Of a stretch of DNA of 13,490 nt, positions 12,474 through 13,490 are shown piece by piece (positions within the stretch are counted from its first letter, which is position 1; each line of letters opens with the position of its first letter). This stretch comes from an uncultured Clostridia bacterium. Its GTDB lineage: Bacteria; Bacillota; Clostridia; Oscillospirales; CAG-272. Below the pieces are notes generated by a model. The model saw nothing but the letters and a program-made list of their open reading frames with translations, was not told the origin of the DNA and searched no databases. The position numbers and the translations under genes were made by a program. The DNA lies in contig CALGCW010000246.1 of NCBI GenBank assembly GCA_937884385.1, positions 1 to 13,490 on the forward strand, given 5' to 3'.

Positions 12474-13115
12474 ATGAATTTGATTTTGATGGGCGCTCCC
12501 GGCGCGGGTAAGGGCACACAATCCGAAATAATATCCGAAAAGTGGGGTCTTCCCCCAATCTCAACGGGTGACATCCTCAGAAAAGCCATTAAGGCGGGAA
12601 CTGAGCTTGGCGCACAGGCAAAGCTCTTTATTGAAAAGGGTGAGTTTGTACCCGATGAGGTGGTAGTCGGAATAATCAAAGAAACTCTTTCCTCTGAAGC
12701 TTACAAAAACGGCTTCATTCTCGACGGTTTTCCTCGTTCCATTCCGCAGGCGGAAGCGCTTGAGGCAATGGGTGTTCACATCGACTGCGCACTCTCTCTT
12801 GAGATCGCAGACGAGGTGATCGTTGAGAGAATGTCAGGCAGGAGAATGTGTTCAAAATGCGGTGTTTCTTACCACATAGAGCACAAGAAGCCTGTCAAGG
12901 AAAATATTTGCGACAAATGCGGCTCGCCGCTCTACATCAGAGCTGACGACGACGCAGAAACAGTTTTAAAGCGACTTGAGATCTTTCACGATCAGACAGA
13001 GCCCCTCAAATCTTTCTACGAGGAGAGAGGAATTCTTAAGTGCGTGAGCAGCGAAGCGGGCGTTAGTGAAACGGCTGCTTTGGTAGATGAGGCTCTTAAA
13101 GAGGTTCAGGTATGA
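12474..13115 (+). CDS. adk: Adenylate kinase, zinc-LID type
   Basis: Catalyses ATP + AMP = 2 ADP in the cytoplasm and sets the adenylate balance. The 213-residue product has the P-loop GAPGAGKGT at 7-15, the S-T-G-D segment of the AMP site at 30-33, and FILDGFPRS at 81-89 with Arg88. In the LID there is a four-cysteine zinc site: Cys126-x-x-Cys129 and Cys146-x-x-Cys149, as in Gram-positive long-type enzymes. The R-A-D-D and Q-T-E-P-L segments follow in the usual place. AGGAG (12463-12467) with CGG before it precedes ATG 12474, 34 bases after secY. The end overlaps map by 4 bases (ATGA). secY-adk-map is the standard Firmicute order. Confidence 0.98.
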   Translation: MNLILMGAPGAGKGTQSEIISEKWGLPPISTGDILRKAIKAGTELGAQAKLFIEKGEFVPDEVVVGIIKETLSSEAYKNGFILDGFPRSIPQAEALEAMGVHIDCALSLEIADEVIVERMSGRRMCSKCGVSYHIEHKKPVKENICDKCGSPLYIRADDDAETVLKRLEIFHDQTEPLKSFYEERGILKCVSSEAGVSETAALVDEALKEVQV

Positions 13116-13490
13116 TCCAAGTTAAAAATTCAGTGCAGCTTAATGCAATGAAGGAGGCAGGACGCATCACGGGCGAGACTTTGCTCGTAGCCCGTGAGCT
13201 CGTCCGCCCCGGCATTAGCACCAAGGAGCTTGATAACGCGATAAGAGCGTTTATCGAGAAGTGCGGCGCCAAGCCCTCGTTCCTTGGATACCACGGATTT
13301 CCCGGGGCAGCTTGCATAAGTATTAATGATGAGGTAATTCACGGAATACCCTCGGAAAAGAGATTTCTTGAGGAGGGAGATATCGTAAAGATCGACGTCG
13401 GTGCGTTCATCGGCGGATATCACGGTGACAGTGCGCGTACCATTCCTGTTGGAAAGGTGAGCGATGAGGCTATGCAGCTCATCAGAGCTA
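13112..13490 (+). CDS. map: Methionine aminopeptidase type I (5' part, cut by window end)
   Basis: Removes the initiator methionine from new proteins, using a two-metal site. The first 126 codons are present. The opening MIQVKNSVQLNAMKEAGRITGETL, the G-Y-H-G-F-P-G-A-A-C-I-S-I-N-D-E-V-I-H-G-I-P signature at 59-80, and KIDVGAFIGGYHGDSARTI are clear. His77 matches the substrate-contacting histidine, and Asp95 and Asp106 match the first two metal ligands. The remaining ligands (His, Glu, Glu) would be past the window. The ATG at 13112 overlaps the adk stop as ATGA, so translation should be coupled to adk; a GAGG at 13101-13104 may serve as the binding site. No stop codon occurs before 13490, so it appears intact as far as it can be seen. 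Confidence 0.97.
   Translation, partial: MIQVKNSVQLNAMKEAGRITGETLLVARELVRPGISTKELDNAIRAFIEKCGAKPSFLGYHGFPGAACISINDEVIHGIPSEKRFLEEGDIVKIDVGAFIGGYHGDSARTIPVGKVSDEAMQLIRA

Noticed and set aside
1..13490. Mobile element, CRISPR array, phage or defence system
   Set aside because: No transposase, integrase, regular spacer array or toxin-antitoxin pair is visible. Apart from the membrane protein, all genes are core ribosomal or housekeeping genes in the standard order.

Overview
This window is the S10-spc ribosomal protein cluster of a low-to-mid G+C Gram-positive bacterium, almost certainly a member of Clostridia (Bacillota) and probably of the Oscillospirales/Ruminococcaceae type. The evidence is the gene order (rpsJ to map with no break), AGGAGG-type ribosome binding sites in front of nearly every gene, a 61-residue four-cysteine S14, an adenylate kinase with a four-cysteine LID, and the Firmicute-like protein sequences. 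The order-level assignment is an inference from sequence flavour.

Layout. 1-54: end of an intergenic region with an A/T-rich inverted repeat. 55-1047 (minus): an unrecognised eight-pass membrane protein with a long acidic tail, transcribed away from the ribosomal genes. 1048-1656: divergent control region with a good sigma-A promoter (-35 at 1331, -10 at 1354) and a leader of about 290 nt that can fold into several hairpins, one followed directly by a T run like an attenuator. 1657-6829: S10 block (rpsJ, rplC, rplD, rplW, rplB, rpsS, rplV, rpsC, rplP, rpmC, rpsQ). 6918-11097: spc block (rplN, rplX, rplE, rpsN, rpsH, rplF, rplR, rpsE, rpmD, rplO). 11099-13490: secY, adk and the first 126 codons of map, which runs off the window.

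The genes build both ribosomal subunits: S10, S19, S3, S17, S14, S8 and S5 in 30S; L3, L4, L23, L2, L22, L16, L29, L14, L24, L5, L6, L18, L30 and L15 in 50S. They are joined by the SecYEG channel protein, the ATP/AMP-balancing adenylate kinase and the enzyme that removes N-terminal methionine. Most gaps are 1-20 bases or overlaps, so one long transcript with translational coupling is expected. Four gaps stand out: rpsJ-rplC (129), rpsQ-rplN (88), rpsN-rpsH (165) and rplR-rpsE (74). The first, third and fourth contain clear inverted repeats that look like RNA structure.

No new multi-gene system is visible; the coding content is core and conventional. The less expected parts are the non-coding ones (the leader and the structured gaps), the arginine-rich tail of S3, the four-cysteine L24, and the unidentified membrane protein. 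All structure statements come from pairing bases by eye, without energy calculation or comparison to other genomes.
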